Source of the DNA: Enterocloster aldenensis
GTDB lineage: Bacteria; Bacillota; Clostridia; Lachnospirales; Lachnospiraceae
Length of the DNA: 64,000 nt
Assembly: GCF_003434055.1 (NCBI RefSeq)
Contig: NZ_QVEX01000010.1
Span: 1 to 64,000 of the forward strand
Direction: 5' to 3'
The position numbers and the translations under genes are program-made. This document shows positions 1 through 8,295 of this stretch, piece by piece (the first letter of the stretch is position 1; each line of letters begins with the position of its first letter). The notes under the pieces are model-generated. The model had not been told where the DNA came from, did no database searches, and saw nothing but the letters and a program-made list of their open reading frames with translations.

Positions 1-49
1 CGAAAAACTCCGACATACTCAACAGGCTAAAGCCCATAAATCAAAAAAA

Positions 50-70
50 GGGCGTTCTGCCCGAACGCCC
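50..70 (-). terminator. Rho-independent terminator (minus strand)
   Basis: An 8-bp GC-rich stem (GGGCGTTC / GAACGCCC) with a 5-base loop is followed on the minus strand by a run of seven T (A-run at 43-49). It would end transcription coming from the broken gene at 213-495. Confidence 0.85.
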
Positions 71-212
71 TAACTGTCCTAATCATACTGACCGTCCTTA
101 TTCGCTTATATTTGGAAGGATCGTATCTCTTTTGAATAGAATACATAACAAAGCGATTATGCCATCCTATCCATGCCATAAGGTATGCAACATGCTGTCA
201 ATGGTTCTCTCT

Positions 213-495
213 TTATAATTTTGACTGAAGGAATGCAGGTATATCCTTACGTTTTGTAACTGATAGTTTATGGGTCTTTCCATCCTTAAGCGTTACCTTA
301 ATACCAGTGGGAATCAGCTGGACAAAACCGCCTATGTTGCACGATTGGACTGAATCGATTTCGGAATAAGGGATTTCCAACGTTGTTGCGAACCATCCCC
401 CTCCCTATTATTAAATTGTTGCTGATGGCGGCAATCACTGATTCCCCCTTGAATGTGAACTTCGGATAGGTATGGGATTCGATAGGGTGTCTGGC
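213..495 (-). pseudogene. Broken small PH/GRAM-like domain protein
   Basis: Two overlapping minus-strand reading frames together give one plausible protein. An N-terminal part (…FTFKGESVIAAISNNLIIG) runs into a frame change near 395-404. The C-terminal part (…TLEIPYSEIDSVQSC, then a strand pattern ending KRKDIPAFLQSKL and a stop) follows in the next frame. The alternating beta-strand pattern and the 'IPYSEIDSV' element resemble bacterial PH/GRAM-like domains. That assignment is by eye only. No clear start was found, and a good terminator follows at 50-70. I read it as a decayed gene, not an expressed one. Confidence 0.45.
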
Positions 496-582
496 GGTCC
501 GATGCCGCCCGGCAGATTGCCTGCCCAGTCCTGTCTTTCAGTTATGTTCCGCCAGACAATGGCAGGGAAGCTGATATACCTG

Positions 583-1500
583 TTATAATAACTCCTTCAT
601 GCATTCCACCAACAGTCTGGCCTGTCTCTTCAATGGCAGACCATTTTTGTAGGCAATGCCGACTTCCCATTGGAGCGGCGGTTCATCAAGTTCAAAAAAG
701 CAGAGTCCTTCATTCTGACCATGTATGGAAAGGACTGCTTCCGGAACAAAGGTAACCCCCATCCCCGCTTTCACCATATTCATTGCCGTCATGATGTTGG
801 AAGTCTCCAATATGATATTGGGCCGCAATCCCAGTTTGTTCAGATAATTCTGCGAAATATCCCTTATGTTCTGACCTTGCTTCAGTAATATAAAGCCTTC
901 CTCAGCAAACCTGCCAAATTCTTCATGGGCCATCCGGTTCACACCGCCCTGTTCACAGATTTCCATATCGGACAGCCGCGGGTTGTCCCTGTTCACACAG
1001 AATAATATTTTTTCAAACATCAGATGCTCAAATGTAAAATTATGATAGCTGTTCGGAAGATGGAAAATAGAAAAATCCACTTTTCCTAATTCCAGCATGG
1101 TTGCCATATGCTGATGTGACCCCTCCTCAATACTGACATGAATATATGGATACCGGGACTTAAACACAGGAAGCAGGACCGGCATAAGTATGGATGACCT
1201 CCACACGGTCACGCCTACGCAGACATCCCCCGCCTCGCTGTTCCTTAAATATGAGAGTTCCTCCAGAAGCCGCGTCTCCTTTTTTGTCAGTTCTTTCACA
1301 TAAGATAAATATAATTCTCCTGCTTTTGTCAGTTTTAAAGGATAGGACTCCCTGCAGAACAGTTCCTCTCCAAAGTTTTCCTCCAGGCGCTTTAAATATT
1401 TGCTCAGGGATGGCTGGGAAATATACAGACGTTCCGCTGCCTTAGATATACTACCTTCCTCTGCTATCGCTATAAAATATTCAAAATTTTTAAATACCAT
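583..1500 (-). CDS. LysR-family transcriptional regulator
   Basis: 305-aa protein of normal LysR length. Residues 1-60 form the N-terminal winged helix-turn-helix (MVFKNFEYFIAIAEEGSIS, then AAERLYISQPSLSKYLKRLE). Residues about 90-300 form the periplasmic-binding-like effector domain, with the usual 'VKAGMGVTFVPEAV' segment near residue 260. It is divergent from the dehydrogenase/RraA/SLC13 operon that starts at 1680, across a 179-bp intergenic region. By the usual LysR logic it probably controls that operon in response to a carboxylic-acid metabolite. The target and ligand are inferred. Confidence 0.93.
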   Translation of the reverse strand: MVFKNFEYFIAIAEEGSISKAAERLYISQPSLSKYLKRLEENFGEELFCRESYPLKLTKAGELYLSYVKELTKKETRLLEELSYLRNSEAGDVCVGVTVWRSSILMPVLLPVFKSRYPYIHVSIEEGSHQHMATMLELGKVDFSIFHLPNSYHNFTFEHLMFEKILFCVNRDNPRLSDMEICEQGGVNRMAHEEFGRFAEEGFILLKQGQNIRDISQNYLNKLGLRPNIILETSNIMTAMNMVKAGMGVTFVPEAVLSIHGQNEGLCFFELDEPPLQWEVGIAYKNGLPLKRQARLLVECMKELL

Positions 1501-1555
1501 CCCACCCTCCAGACTTTATTCCAAAAAGGTTATATAGTATATAGAATAACGTATC

Positions 1556-1585
1556 TTGGACAAAATGTATAGGTCCCATTATAAT
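1556..1585 (+). promoter_or_regulatory. Sigma-A-type promoter of the dehydrogenase-RraA-SLC13 operon
   Basis: TTGGAC (1556-1561) and a perfect TATAAT (1580-1585) are separated by 18 bp. They point toward the gene at 1680 and leave a leader of about 90 nt. The site lies in the divergent region shared with the LysR gene. Confidence 0.65.
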
Positions 1586-1679
1586 AAAACTAGATTTCAT
1601 ATAAAACATGGATGACGGCCGTCACAGAAATGTATGCTTTATTGAAACGATTCCATACTTTAAAAATCGGAGGCAAACT

Positions 1680-2699
1680 ATGTGGAACGCAGTAATCGTT
1701 GACCGTGACTACGGCAGCGTCAGTCTGGAAAACCAGAAGTATATCAAAGAAGAGTATGCAAAAAACGGAATATCCCTGCGATTGGCCCATTACACCACGC
1801 CGGATGAAATCATCGCAAACTGTAAAGATGCGGATGTCATACTGGGAACAGGCAATCCGCCTATCACAAAGGAGGTATTGGAGGGATTACCTAAGCTGAA
1901 GGCCGTACAGCGATTCGGCATTGGCGTCAACTCAGTAGATCTTAAAGCTGCCACAAAGGCCGGGACGCTGATTCTTTATATGCCCGGATTCTGCGTACAG
2001 GAGCTTGCCATTCACGCATCGGCGCTGATACTGGATCTTCTGCGTAATGTAAGCTTCTACGACCGCAGGATACGCACAGGTCAATGGCCCAAAGCAGGCG
2101 GTCCTGTTCCCCGCAACCCAAAAGACCTGGTATTAGGGCTTTATGGCTTCGGTGGCTCCGCCAAACCTCTGTATGATATTTTCCATCATGGGTTCGGCAC
2201 AAAAGTCATTACCTGCGATCCTTACATAAACAAAGATATCAGGGAAAATTATGATGTGGAAATCGTTTCCTTTGATGAACTGTTAGGGCAGTCGGATATT
2301 ATATCCATCCATGCCCCGCTGACCGCTGAAACCCATCATATCTTTAACCGTGAGGCATTTGCGAAGATGAAAAAAGATTCCATGATTGTGAATATCGCAC
2401 GGGGCGGGCTCATTGACCAGGATGACCTTAACTGGGCATTGGACCATGGGGAAATACGCTTTGCCGGTTTAGATGTGTTTGAAACGGAGCCGTTACCGGC
2501 AAATGATCCCTTAATCAGAAATGAGCAGGCCGTCCTTACCTGCCACAGCGCGTTTTATGGGGACCACGCACAGAAGAACCAGATTCAGCTCTCCATTGAC
2601 CTTGTGGATTCCGTGTTAAATAAAAAAAGCATCCAATCGGTGTACATAGCAAACAAGGGCGTCAAGAGTAAAATTGACGGATTCCATACAGTTAATTAA
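1680..2699 (+). CDS. D-2-hydroxyacid dehydrogenase, NAD-dependent
   Basis: 339-aa member of the D-isomer 2-hydroxyacid dehydrogenase family, reducing a 2-oxo acid to a D-2-hydroxy acid or the reverse. The dinucleotide-binding loop is GLYGFG at residues 153-158. The catalytic triad is visible as Arg241 (NIARGG), Glu270 (DVFETEP) and His289 (LTCHSAF). A longer frame opens at 1608, but the ATG at 1680 is preceded by GGAGG at good spacing and begins at the conserved first strand (MWNAVIVD), so I choose it. It is first in an operon with an RraA-type aldolase and an SLC13 transporter. The substrate is probably a di- or tricarboxylic 2-oxo acid, which is inferred from context. Confidence 0.9.
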   Translation: MWNAVIVDRDYGSVSLENQKYIKEEYAKNGISLRLAHYTTPDEIIANCKDADVILGTGNPPITKEVLEGLPKLKAVQRFGIGVNSVDLKAATKAGTLILYMPGFCVQELAIHASALILDLLRNVSFYDRRIRTGQWPKAGGPVPRNPKDLVLGLYGFGGSAKPLYDIFHHGFGTKVITCDPYINKDIRENYDVEIVSFDELLGQSDIISIHAPLTAETHHIFNREAFAKMKKDSMIVNIARGGLIDQDDLNWALDHGEIRFAGLDVFETEPLPANDPLIRNEQAVLTCHSAFYGDHAQKNQIQLSIDLVDSVLNKKSIQSVYIANKGVKSKIDGFHTVN

Positions 2700-2748
2700 A
2701 CCAGCTTCTAATCATAAAAAATAATCGGATACAGGAGGAATTATAATT

Positions 2749-3435
2749 ATGAGTAAAAATATCGGATGCCGGATTGTAACCGGATATAAGCGCCCGTCTG
2801 CGGCTTTAGTAAAACGCTTTGAGAATCTGCCGGTGGCAAATATTGATGACTGCATGAACCGCCTGGCAGCAGTACACCAGGATATCCGCCCTATGAATAA
2901 AGCAAAACTTCTGGGCACTGCATTTACCGTAAAGGTTCCCCAGGGTGATAATCTGATGTTCCATAAGGCAATGGATATGGCCATGCCCGGGGAAGTCATT
3001 GTAATTGACGCAGGAGGTATGGACAATCGCGCCATTTTCGGTGAGTTGATGATTAATTACTGTAAACTCCGGGGACTTGCAGGCGTCATCGTTGACGGTA
3101 CGATCCGGGATTTTGATACACTCTCCCAGATGGATTTTCCGGTCTATGCCCGCGGTATCAATCCCAATGGCCCTTACAAGAATGGTCCCGGCGAAATAGG
3201 TACCACAATCTCCTTTGGGGGGCAGATTGTACATCCTGGTGATATCATAGTCGGCGATGCAGACGGCATTATCATAATCCGTCCGGATGAGGCAGAAGAA
3301 CTGGCAGACAAGGCAGACGCGGTATTAATTAAGGAAAATGGGATTAAGGAAACCATGGATAAGGACGGAACCTACTGCCGTCCATGGGTAGATGAAAAGC
3401 TTCAGGAATTAGGCTGCGAATACATAACATACTAG
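2749..3435 (+). CDS. RraA-family aldolase/decarboxylase-like protein
   Basis: 228 aa, the usual length for the RraA/HMG-aldolase family (4-hydroxy-4-methyl-2-oxoglutarate aldolase, often with oxaloacetate decarboxylase activity). Family signatures are the N-terminal 'ANIDDCMNRL' segment, 'VIDAGGMDNRAIFGEL' near residue 80 and 'GVIVDGTIRD' near residue 105, which supplies the conserved Arg-Asp of the metal/substrate site. The ribosome site AGGAGG sits just before the ATG. It lies 49 nt behind the dehydrogenase. A close paralogue is at 9637-10332 in an equivalent operon. An aldol cleavage giving pyruvate is expected from the family; the actual substrate is unknown. Confidence 0.88.
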   Translation: MSKNIGCRIVTGYKRPSAALVKRFENLPVANIDDCMNRLAAVHQDIRPMNKAKLLGTAFTVKVPQGDNLMFHKAMDMAMPGEVIVIDAGGMDNRAIFGELMINYCKLRGLAGVIVDGTIRDFDTLSQMDFPVYARGINPNGPYKNGPGEIGTTISFGGQIVHPGDIIVGDADGIIIIRPDEAEELADKADAVLIKENGIKETMDKDGTYCRPWVDEKLQELGCEYITY

Positions 3436-3457
3436 TCAAGGGAGAAGGGGGTAGCAT

Positions 3458-4738
3458 ATGGCACCGGCAATCATTTCACTCATCGTACTTACAATCATGG
3501 CATTTTTCTTTGTAACAGATAAACTTCCATTGGCCCTAACTTCCATGTTGGGAGCCGTGGCTCTGGTATTAGCAGGAGTACTTCCAAAAGAAAACCTGTT
3601 CAGCGCCTTTTCAGGAAGCACCATTGTACTGCTGGCCGCAATGATGGTAATTGGCTCCGCGCTGTTCCATACAGGTATTGCTGAAAAAATGAGCAACATA
3701 ATCGTTAAAGTAACCGGCACATCCGAAAATGGAATCCTGGTAGCCACGGTTCTGGTAGCAACCATCCTGTCTTCCATCTGCAGCGGGGTTGCCGTTGTGG
3801 CCATGCTCCTGCCAATCGTAATCGGTATCAGCATGAAAGCCGGCGTATCCGTATCCCGCCAGATGATCCCACTGGCTTTTGCAGCCAGCTTTGGCTGTAA
3901 CCTGACCCTGGTGGGAGCTGCCAGCAACGTGGTTGTCAATGGACAGCTGGAATCTCTTGGCGCTGCCCCTTTAACCTTTTTGGAACTGGGTAAGGTCGGC
4001 CTCCCCATATGCATCTTCGGCATATTATACTTTCTCACCATTGGCAAGAAATTCCTTACCCAGGGAGATAAGTCCGATAAGGATTATCTTATGGAATTTA
4101 CCGGTAAGTCCAGCGAATCCGATTCCCATGGATTCAGCCGATTAAAAGCCTCTCTCTGTCTGGTCATACTTGCGGTTGTTCTGATTGCAATGTCTGTTAA
4201 CAGCAGTTCCTTCCCCATGCACCTTGTTGCAACCGCAGGCGCCTTAATCATGATATTAACCGGATGCATAAAAGAACATGAAGCCTATAAGGCCATTGAC
4301 TGGTCCACCATTTTCATTGTCGGGGGCATGAGTGCGGTATCAAAGGCAATGGACGTAAGCGGGGCGGGATTAATGATCAGCAACGGAGCCATCCGGCTCT
4401 TAGGGGAACACCCCAGCAAGACCGCCGTACTTTTTGTCATCTTTATCCTGACCTGCCTGCTTACCAATATCATGATGAACACGTCAACCGCCCTGCTGGT
4501 AACCCCGCTCTTCATCCCCATAGCCTTTGCCCTGGATATCAATCCTGCATCCATCGCAGTGGCCATCTGCGTGGCTGCTTCCTGTCCTTTCCTGACACCG
4601 GTTGGCTCAGGTACCAACACCCTTGTAGTCCGCCCCGGCAACCTGGGATTCATGGACTTTTTCAAACCAGGACTTGGTATGACGGTGTTAATCACTGTTG
4701 TATCCATGATATTCATACCGATATTTTGGCCATTATGA
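3458..4738 (+). CDS. SLC13/DASS-type anion permease
   Basis: 426-aa integral membrane protein with about 10-12 hydrophobic segments in two halves. Each half carries a conserved small-residue loop: 'GAASNVVVNG' near residue 152 and 'TPVGSGTNTLV' near residue 385. These Asn/Thr/Gly loops are typical of the SLC13/ArsB-NhaD (ion transporter) superfamily, which moves di- and tricarboxylates with Na+. The ribosome site GGGAGAAGGGGG precedes the ATG 22 nt after the RraA gene, so it is co-transcribed. It probably imports the carboxylate processed by the two upstream enzymes. Arsenite or proton exchange remain possible family alternatives. Confidence 0.82.
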   Translation: MAPAIISLIVLTIMAFFFVTDKLPLALTSMLGAVALVLAGVLPKENLFSAFSGSTIVLLAAMMVIGSALFHTGIAEKMSNIIVKVTGTSENGILVATVLVATILSSICSGVAVVAMLLPIVIGISMKAGVSVSRQMIPLAFAASFGCNLTLVGAASNVVVNGQLESLGAAPLTFLELGKVGLPICIFGILYFLTIGKKFLTQGDKSDKDYLMEFTGKSSESDSHGFSRLKASLCLVILAVVLIAMSVNSSSFPMHLVATAGALIMILTGCIKEHEAYKAIDWSTIFIVGGMSAVSKAMDVSGAGLMISNGAIRLLGEHPSKTAVLFVIFILTCLLTNIMMNTSTALLVTPLFIPIAFALDINPASIAVAICVAASCPFLTPVGSGTNTLVVRPGNLGFMDFFKPGLGMTVLITVVSMIFIPIFWPL

Positions 4739-4836
4739 ATTAACTACATATGACACTGACGACCATATAGGCTGGTATAAGCAAAAGCCCAATGACCCCC
4801 AGCTCTTAACCAACCAATTCCGTATGGAAAGAAATT

Positions 4837-4872
4837 GCCAGCCGCATAAAATTTGATTTCCATGCGGTTGGC
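4837..4872 (+). terminator. Hairpin after the SLC13 operon
   Basis: An 11-bp stem (GCCAGCCGCAT / ATGCGGTTGGC, one G-T pair) is followed by AGATTTT. It lies about 100 nt after the SLC13 stop codon. The T tract is weak, so it may act with the stronger terminator at 4960. Confidence 0.6.
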
Positions 4873-4959
4873 AGATTTTCCCACTATCCATTGATTCATG
4901 CGATTCCTTCTCTTCTCCCTGGTATTAAGCCCGCTGCCAATGGCACAGCAGCCGAACAG

Positions 4960-4986
4960 AGCAGATATCCACCATCTGCTTTTTTT
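4960..4986 (+). terminator. Rho-independent terminator (plus strand)
   Basis: Perfect 7-bp stem AGCAGAT / ATCTGCT with a 7-base loop, directly followed by seven T. It isolates the SLC13 operon from the regulator gene at 5154. Confidence 0.85.
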
Positions 4987-5047
4987 GTTATTTCTGACAA
5001 ATTCCCAAGCAGTTATTTGTTGTTTTTAATAAACTTTCTTTTTGCTC

Positions 5048-5076
5048 TTGACTTTCCTAATATGATGTTTTATTAT
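5048..5076 (+). promoter_or_regulatory. Promoter of the PucR-like regulator
   Basis: TTGACT (5048-5053) and TATTAT (5071-5076) are separated by exactly 17 bp, 78 bp before the ATG at 5154. This is close to the sigma-A consensus, so the regulator has its own promoter. Confidence 0.75.
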
Positions 5077-5153
5077 AGGACTTTCCCAATTAAGTTCAGT
5101 TTTATTTTACCATGTTTCATTATTTTCCCACAATTTCAAGGAGGATATGCTTT

Positions 5154-5969
5154 ATGAACAAAAATGATACCAACATTACATTTTCCTCATACTTGAATGA
5201 TATCACCATTCATTTTTACGAGGACGTTGCTTTCATGGAATCTGTTGGAAAGAAATTCGGAATTGATGTGAACAAGGACTACTTTCTTGCAATGTCCTTC
5301 CTCTATCCCTCTGACATGATTGTCTCCTACGAAGATAAGCGTGCATTAATGGAACTGTTGACCCCAATTGTGTTATGCGGTCCTTTAAATAAGTCCATTG
5401 ATTCCCCCCAGTTCATGACATGTGATAAGGGGACTACACTTTTTTTGGCCGCACACACCAAGGAAGAATTATCAAGCGCCAGCACCAGGGCATGCGATGA
5501 GGCCCTGGATCTTTTAAAAAAGAACCTGCCGGACGTCTTTATCCGTATCGGCATCGGCACATCCGAAAATGGCCTGACCGGCATTGAGCGCACATACCAA
5601 AACAGCCTGCGGGCTGTTAATGCCGGAGAAAAATTCAAAAAAGAACGCCGTGTCCTGGATTTCATCGGAATGGAGATATACAGCGCCATCAATGCCATGG
5701 TCCTGGCTCACGGGCAGTCCTTAATCAGTACCATTTTACTGCGGCTGACCGAAGAGGAACAGACAATACTGGGAAAATACTACAAGTGTAAAGAACAGGC
5801 TCCTGCCGTTGCCGCGGCGCTGCACATCAGCCAGGAGGAAGTCCAGAACGCGTTATACAGGGTGAAGGAAAAAACCGGCCTGGACGTCAATGATACAGAA
5901 GATAATTTTAAACTGAATTTTGTTATGATTGCAAAGAGAGTGCTGGAAAAGGAGAAGAAGCGGCGCTGA
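5154..5969 (+). CDS. PucR/CdaR-like transcriptional regulator
   Basis: 271-aa protein. The central region (about residues 90-190, including 'VFIRIGIGTSENGLTGIERTYQ') resembles the GGDEF-like middle domain of CdaR/PucR regulators. The C-terminal 60 residues ('AVAAALHISQEEVQNALYRVKEKTG') look like the PucR-type helix-turn-helix. The start at 5154 is chosen because AAGGAGG precedes it; the frame is open from 5112. Family members sense sugar acids, purines or other small carboxylates. Its place after the carboxylate operon suggests a related regulon, which is inference. Codons overlap a GC-rich hairpin at the 3' end. Confidence 0.75.
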   Translation: MNKNDTNITFSSYLNDITIHFYEDVAFMESVGKKFGIDVNKDYFLAMSFLYPSDMIVSYEDKRALMELLTPIVLCGPLNKSIDSPQFMTCDKGTTLFLAAHTKEELSSASTRACDEALDLLKKNLPDVFIRIGIGTSENGLTGIERTYQNSLRAVNAGEKFKKERRVLDFIGMEIYSAINAMVLAHGQSLISTILLRLTEEEQTILGKYYKCKEQAPAVAAALHISQEEVQNALYRVKEKTGLDVNDTEDNFKLNFVMIAKRVLEKEKKRR

Positions 5970-5982
5970 CACTTGCGCCGCT
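5959..5982 (+). terminator. GC-rich hairpin at the end of the PucR-like gene
   Basis: An 8-bp stem (AGCGGCGC / GCGCCGCT) overlaps the stop codon at 5967-5969. There is no T tract after it, so termination is uncertain. It also lies at the broken end of the GNAT fragment. Confidence 0.4.
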
Positions 5983-6000
5983 CCCCGACCGTTTCAAGTT

Positions 6001-6246
6001 TTATTTCCCCCGACGTCCCTCCGCCACAAATAATCCGGCAATGTAATCTGCATCCATTCCGATAAACCCTTGGACCTCTCCATCTTCCTCAAACACATAC
6101 ACCTCTGCCTTTGGCAGTGCGGAGCGGACTGTCTCAAAATTCTGCCTCCAATACTCCTCTTTGATAAATGGATGGGCTGTCAGGTTTCCCTCCAGCCAGA
6201 TTTCCATAATCCTGTCCAAATCCCCAAACTCAAATAACCGAATCAT
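6001..6246 (-). pseudogene. Truncated GNAT N-acetyltransferase
   Basis: 81 aa that match only the N-terminal half of a GNAT acetyltransferase of about 150 aa. It has the first strand and helix (MIRLFEFGDLDRIMEIWLEG), the middle strands (VYVFEEDGEVQGFIGM) and the beginning of the acetyl-CoA loop, 'LFVAEGRRGK'. It then hits a stop exactly where the conserved RGxGxG/A motif should be completed. The C-terminal half is absent, so it is very likely inactive. Confidence 0.7.
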
Positions 6247-6349
6247 CTAACCACTCCTTTTTCTCTCTGAACAGGCCCATCGGACCGCTCTTCCCCCAGC
6301 CGCCATCTGCTGCGTCATTGCCATGATGGATGACTGTTAGAAACAGGTT

Positions 6350-6604
6350 TTATAAAGCCTTAAACCGGATACGGTCCTTATCCGGGGCAACGTTCTTCTC
6401 TGCCGTCACATAATTGCGGAATGCATCTGTCATGGTGATGCCGGTTTCCGTCCCGTCCAATATCCCCTCCGGGAAAGCCCCCTTGATATGCAAGATGAAT
6501 TTGGGAACATCATTTACTTTAGTAGATGCCTTAATCTGTCTGGACTTAAAACGATTGCTTATTTCTGATATCCATTTTTTATAATCATCTACAAAATACT
6601 GCCC
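6350..6604 (-). pseudogene. Gene fragment, possibly DUF1016-related
   Basis: An open stretch of about 80 codons without a start codon. Its first part (YFVDDYKKWISEISNRFKS, then RQIKASTKVN) resembles the N-terminal helices of DUF1016/YhcG nuclease-like proteins by eye. The remainder (…DAFRNYVTAEKN) is not recognised. Stops precede it immediately, so it is a remnant. Confidence 0.3.
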
Positions 6605-6752
6605 TTACAGTAAGTCTGTCATCTGCCTTGCATCTACTCTTCCACCTATCATTTACGAAGATTATCTTTTTAATTTCTTGTATGACTTTTATTACTAGCC
6701 CTCCAGTCCATTCAGTTTTAACTTTCCCTCGATGTATCATTCGACAATAGGT

Positions 6753-7027
6753 CTAATACGTGTCATAGTCCGACATAAATAATCGATTCTCTCTAAATAG
6801 GAAAATTCCTGTTAAAATATCCATCGATGGACACGTGCCTCTTTCTGGACATTCCTTGTCCATCATCCAGCCCTGAAGTAAATGTCCGAACCTCAACCAG
6901 GATATGATGTGTTCGAGTACATTGACCTGCATATAGTCATAGCCACTCTGTTTCAGCATTTCCATCTGTTTTTCAGATTCCACGCCTTCTGTTCAGAGAA
7001 CAATAGAACCGCTGGTGATTTCCATCG
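6753..7027 (-). pseudogene. Degenerate EAL-domain (c-di-GMP phosphodiesterase) fragment
   Basis: The sequence TEGVESEKQMEMLKQSGYDY is a clear version of the late EAL motif (EGVE…Q…L…G.DY.Q). It is preceded, after a stop, by 'MEITSGSIVL', which resembles the helix before it. The downstream part is scrambled. Most of the domain, including the EAL signature itself, is missing. Confidence 0.5.
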
Positions 7028-7126
7028 CGCCAGGTATTCAAAACATTGAATCTAATCCAACACGCCAAAGGAATCAAACCTGTCTTTTTTAGCCTTAATG
7101 CCTAAAAGGTATGCTGCCTATATTCC

Positions 7127-7633
7127 TCATTCAGGCCTCATTTCCGATATTTCATTTATAGTACAAACCTCACCGCCCTGACTCTTAGCACCACTCTTTT
7201 CCACCTCATTCTTCATTAATTCATCAACCAATTTTTTTAATATTTCATTCACTTCATAAATTCGTCTATATTCCATATATACCTTCTCACTTTTAAGGAG
7301 ATTCTCTGGTTTGAGTGCACTAATCACTGTATCTCCATCTTTTACGACCTTTTTAACATTTTTTATATATTTATCCAGCCAACTCTGTTCCTTCATGCTT
7401 TCTCCACTGTTTACCTCGTATTTTATTTTATAAATCCTACTTTTCCCTGTCCCCTCTGATACAATCCATCCTTTTTTAGACCCCATATAATATAAAGAGT
7501 CACTTATCTTTTTATGTTCCACCTCCCCCCCCAATCGTTTGTCCATCTCTTCAAAAAGTTCACTAGAAACATGCTCTTTTCCGTCAGAAAGAATATCCAG
7601 GATAAGTCTATGCAACTCACTACTTGTCTTCAT
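7127..7633 (-). CDS. Conserved hypothetical winged-helix-like protein
   Basis: 168 aa, family not recognised. Residues 1-72 have a winged-helix pattern (SELHRLILDILSDGKEHVSS, then KKISDSLYYMGSKKGWIV and a basic wing GTGKSRIYKI). Residues 75-150 are charged and probably helical or coiled coil. GGAG before the ATG supports the start. The gene overlaps the end of the XRE regulator by 14 nt, so the two are translated together. A helper of the repressor or a small defence/phage-type factor are both possible. Confidence 0.55.
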   Translation of the reverse strand: MKTSSELHRLILDILSDGKEHVSSELFEEMDKRLGGEVEHKKISDSLYYMGSKKGWIVSEGTGKSRIYKIKYEVNSGESMKEQSWLDKYIKNVKKVVKDGDTVISALKPENLLKSEKVYMEYRRIYEVNEILKKLVDELMKNEVEKSGAKSQGGEVCTINEISEMRPE

Positions 7634-7847
7634 TCGTATCTCCTTTAAATTCGGAATCCCTTCCTAATAAATAGTCCACCGAGACTCCATATATATTTGC
7701 CAGCTTTTCAAGCCTTTCCGCGTTCAGATAGTTTATTCCATTTTCATATGTACTATATGTGCTCTGCGACACCCCTATCATTTCAGCAACGTCCTTTTGG
7801 GTCATTCCCTCCCTATCTCGTAATTCTTTTATACGTGTGACATCCAT
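7620..7847 (-). CDS. XRE-family HTH transcriptional regulator
   Basis: 75-aa Cro/C1-type repressor. The five-helix HTH spans residues 3-58 (RIKELRDREGMTQKDVAEMI, then GVSQSTYSTYENG), and the C-terminal tail is 'GVSVDYLLGRDSEF'. I place the start at ATG 7847, where AAGGGAG lies 9 nt upstream; the frame is open further, to 7871. It probably represses its own two-gene operon through the TATCG repeats just upstream. Confidence 0.88.
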   Translation of the reverse strand: MDVTRIKELRDREGMTQKDVAEMIGVSQSTYSTYENGINYLNAERLEKLANIYGVSVDYLLGRDSEFKGDTNEDK

Positions 7848-7888
7848 ATCCAACCGCTCCCTTCTCAACAATTATTTTTATCTTATCA

Positions 7889-7958
7889 TATCGTTCGATA
7901 CCCGTAAAGCGATTTCAACGAATATCGAAAATCCGATACGCTATTATCAATCTATCGG
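7889..7958. promoter_or_regulatory. Candidate XRE operator repeats (TATCG)
   Basis: TATCG-TT-CGATA at 7889-7900 is a perfect inverted repeat. TATCG-AAAATC-CGATA at 7923-7938 is a second perfect arm pair with a longer spacer. A further half site TATCGG lies at 7953-7958. All fall 40-110 bp upstream of the XRE gene, where its promoter should be. Confidence 0.55.
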
Positions 7959-8172
7959 AAAATCATTTTTTAAGAATCCATTTCTTTATGGAAAATGTAG
8001 TTATGATAAGGTAGATGTGGCGGGCTGCGTTGACCTAATTGAGACCAAATAAGTTGAAATATGCATCCAATAAAATACTTGAAACTTTCGCCCACCTGAA
8101 ACCGGACAAATCATTTAGTGAAAAGCCTAAGAGCATCGATAACATCTCGATATCCTATCTCCCATATCAAAC

Positions 8173-8213
8173 AGGACATCCCCTGGTTCAAAACCCAAAC
8201 CAGGGGATGTCCT
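8173..8213 (-). terminator. Long hairpin after the GltS operon
   Basis: A perfect 14-bp stem (AGGACATCCCCTGG / CCAGGGGATGTCCT) with a 13-base loop lies 83 nt past the stop of the gene ending at 8296. The T content after it is modest on both strands (TGTTTGAT on minus, TTATTC on plus), so it may serve either side. Confidence 0.65.
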
Positions 8214-8295
8214 TTATTCTTCTGTTCTTTGTATTGATTTACTGTCCGGATGCTGCTTTCCCTTCTTTCCCTTGAAGTTCCCCCGCAGCTGCCGC

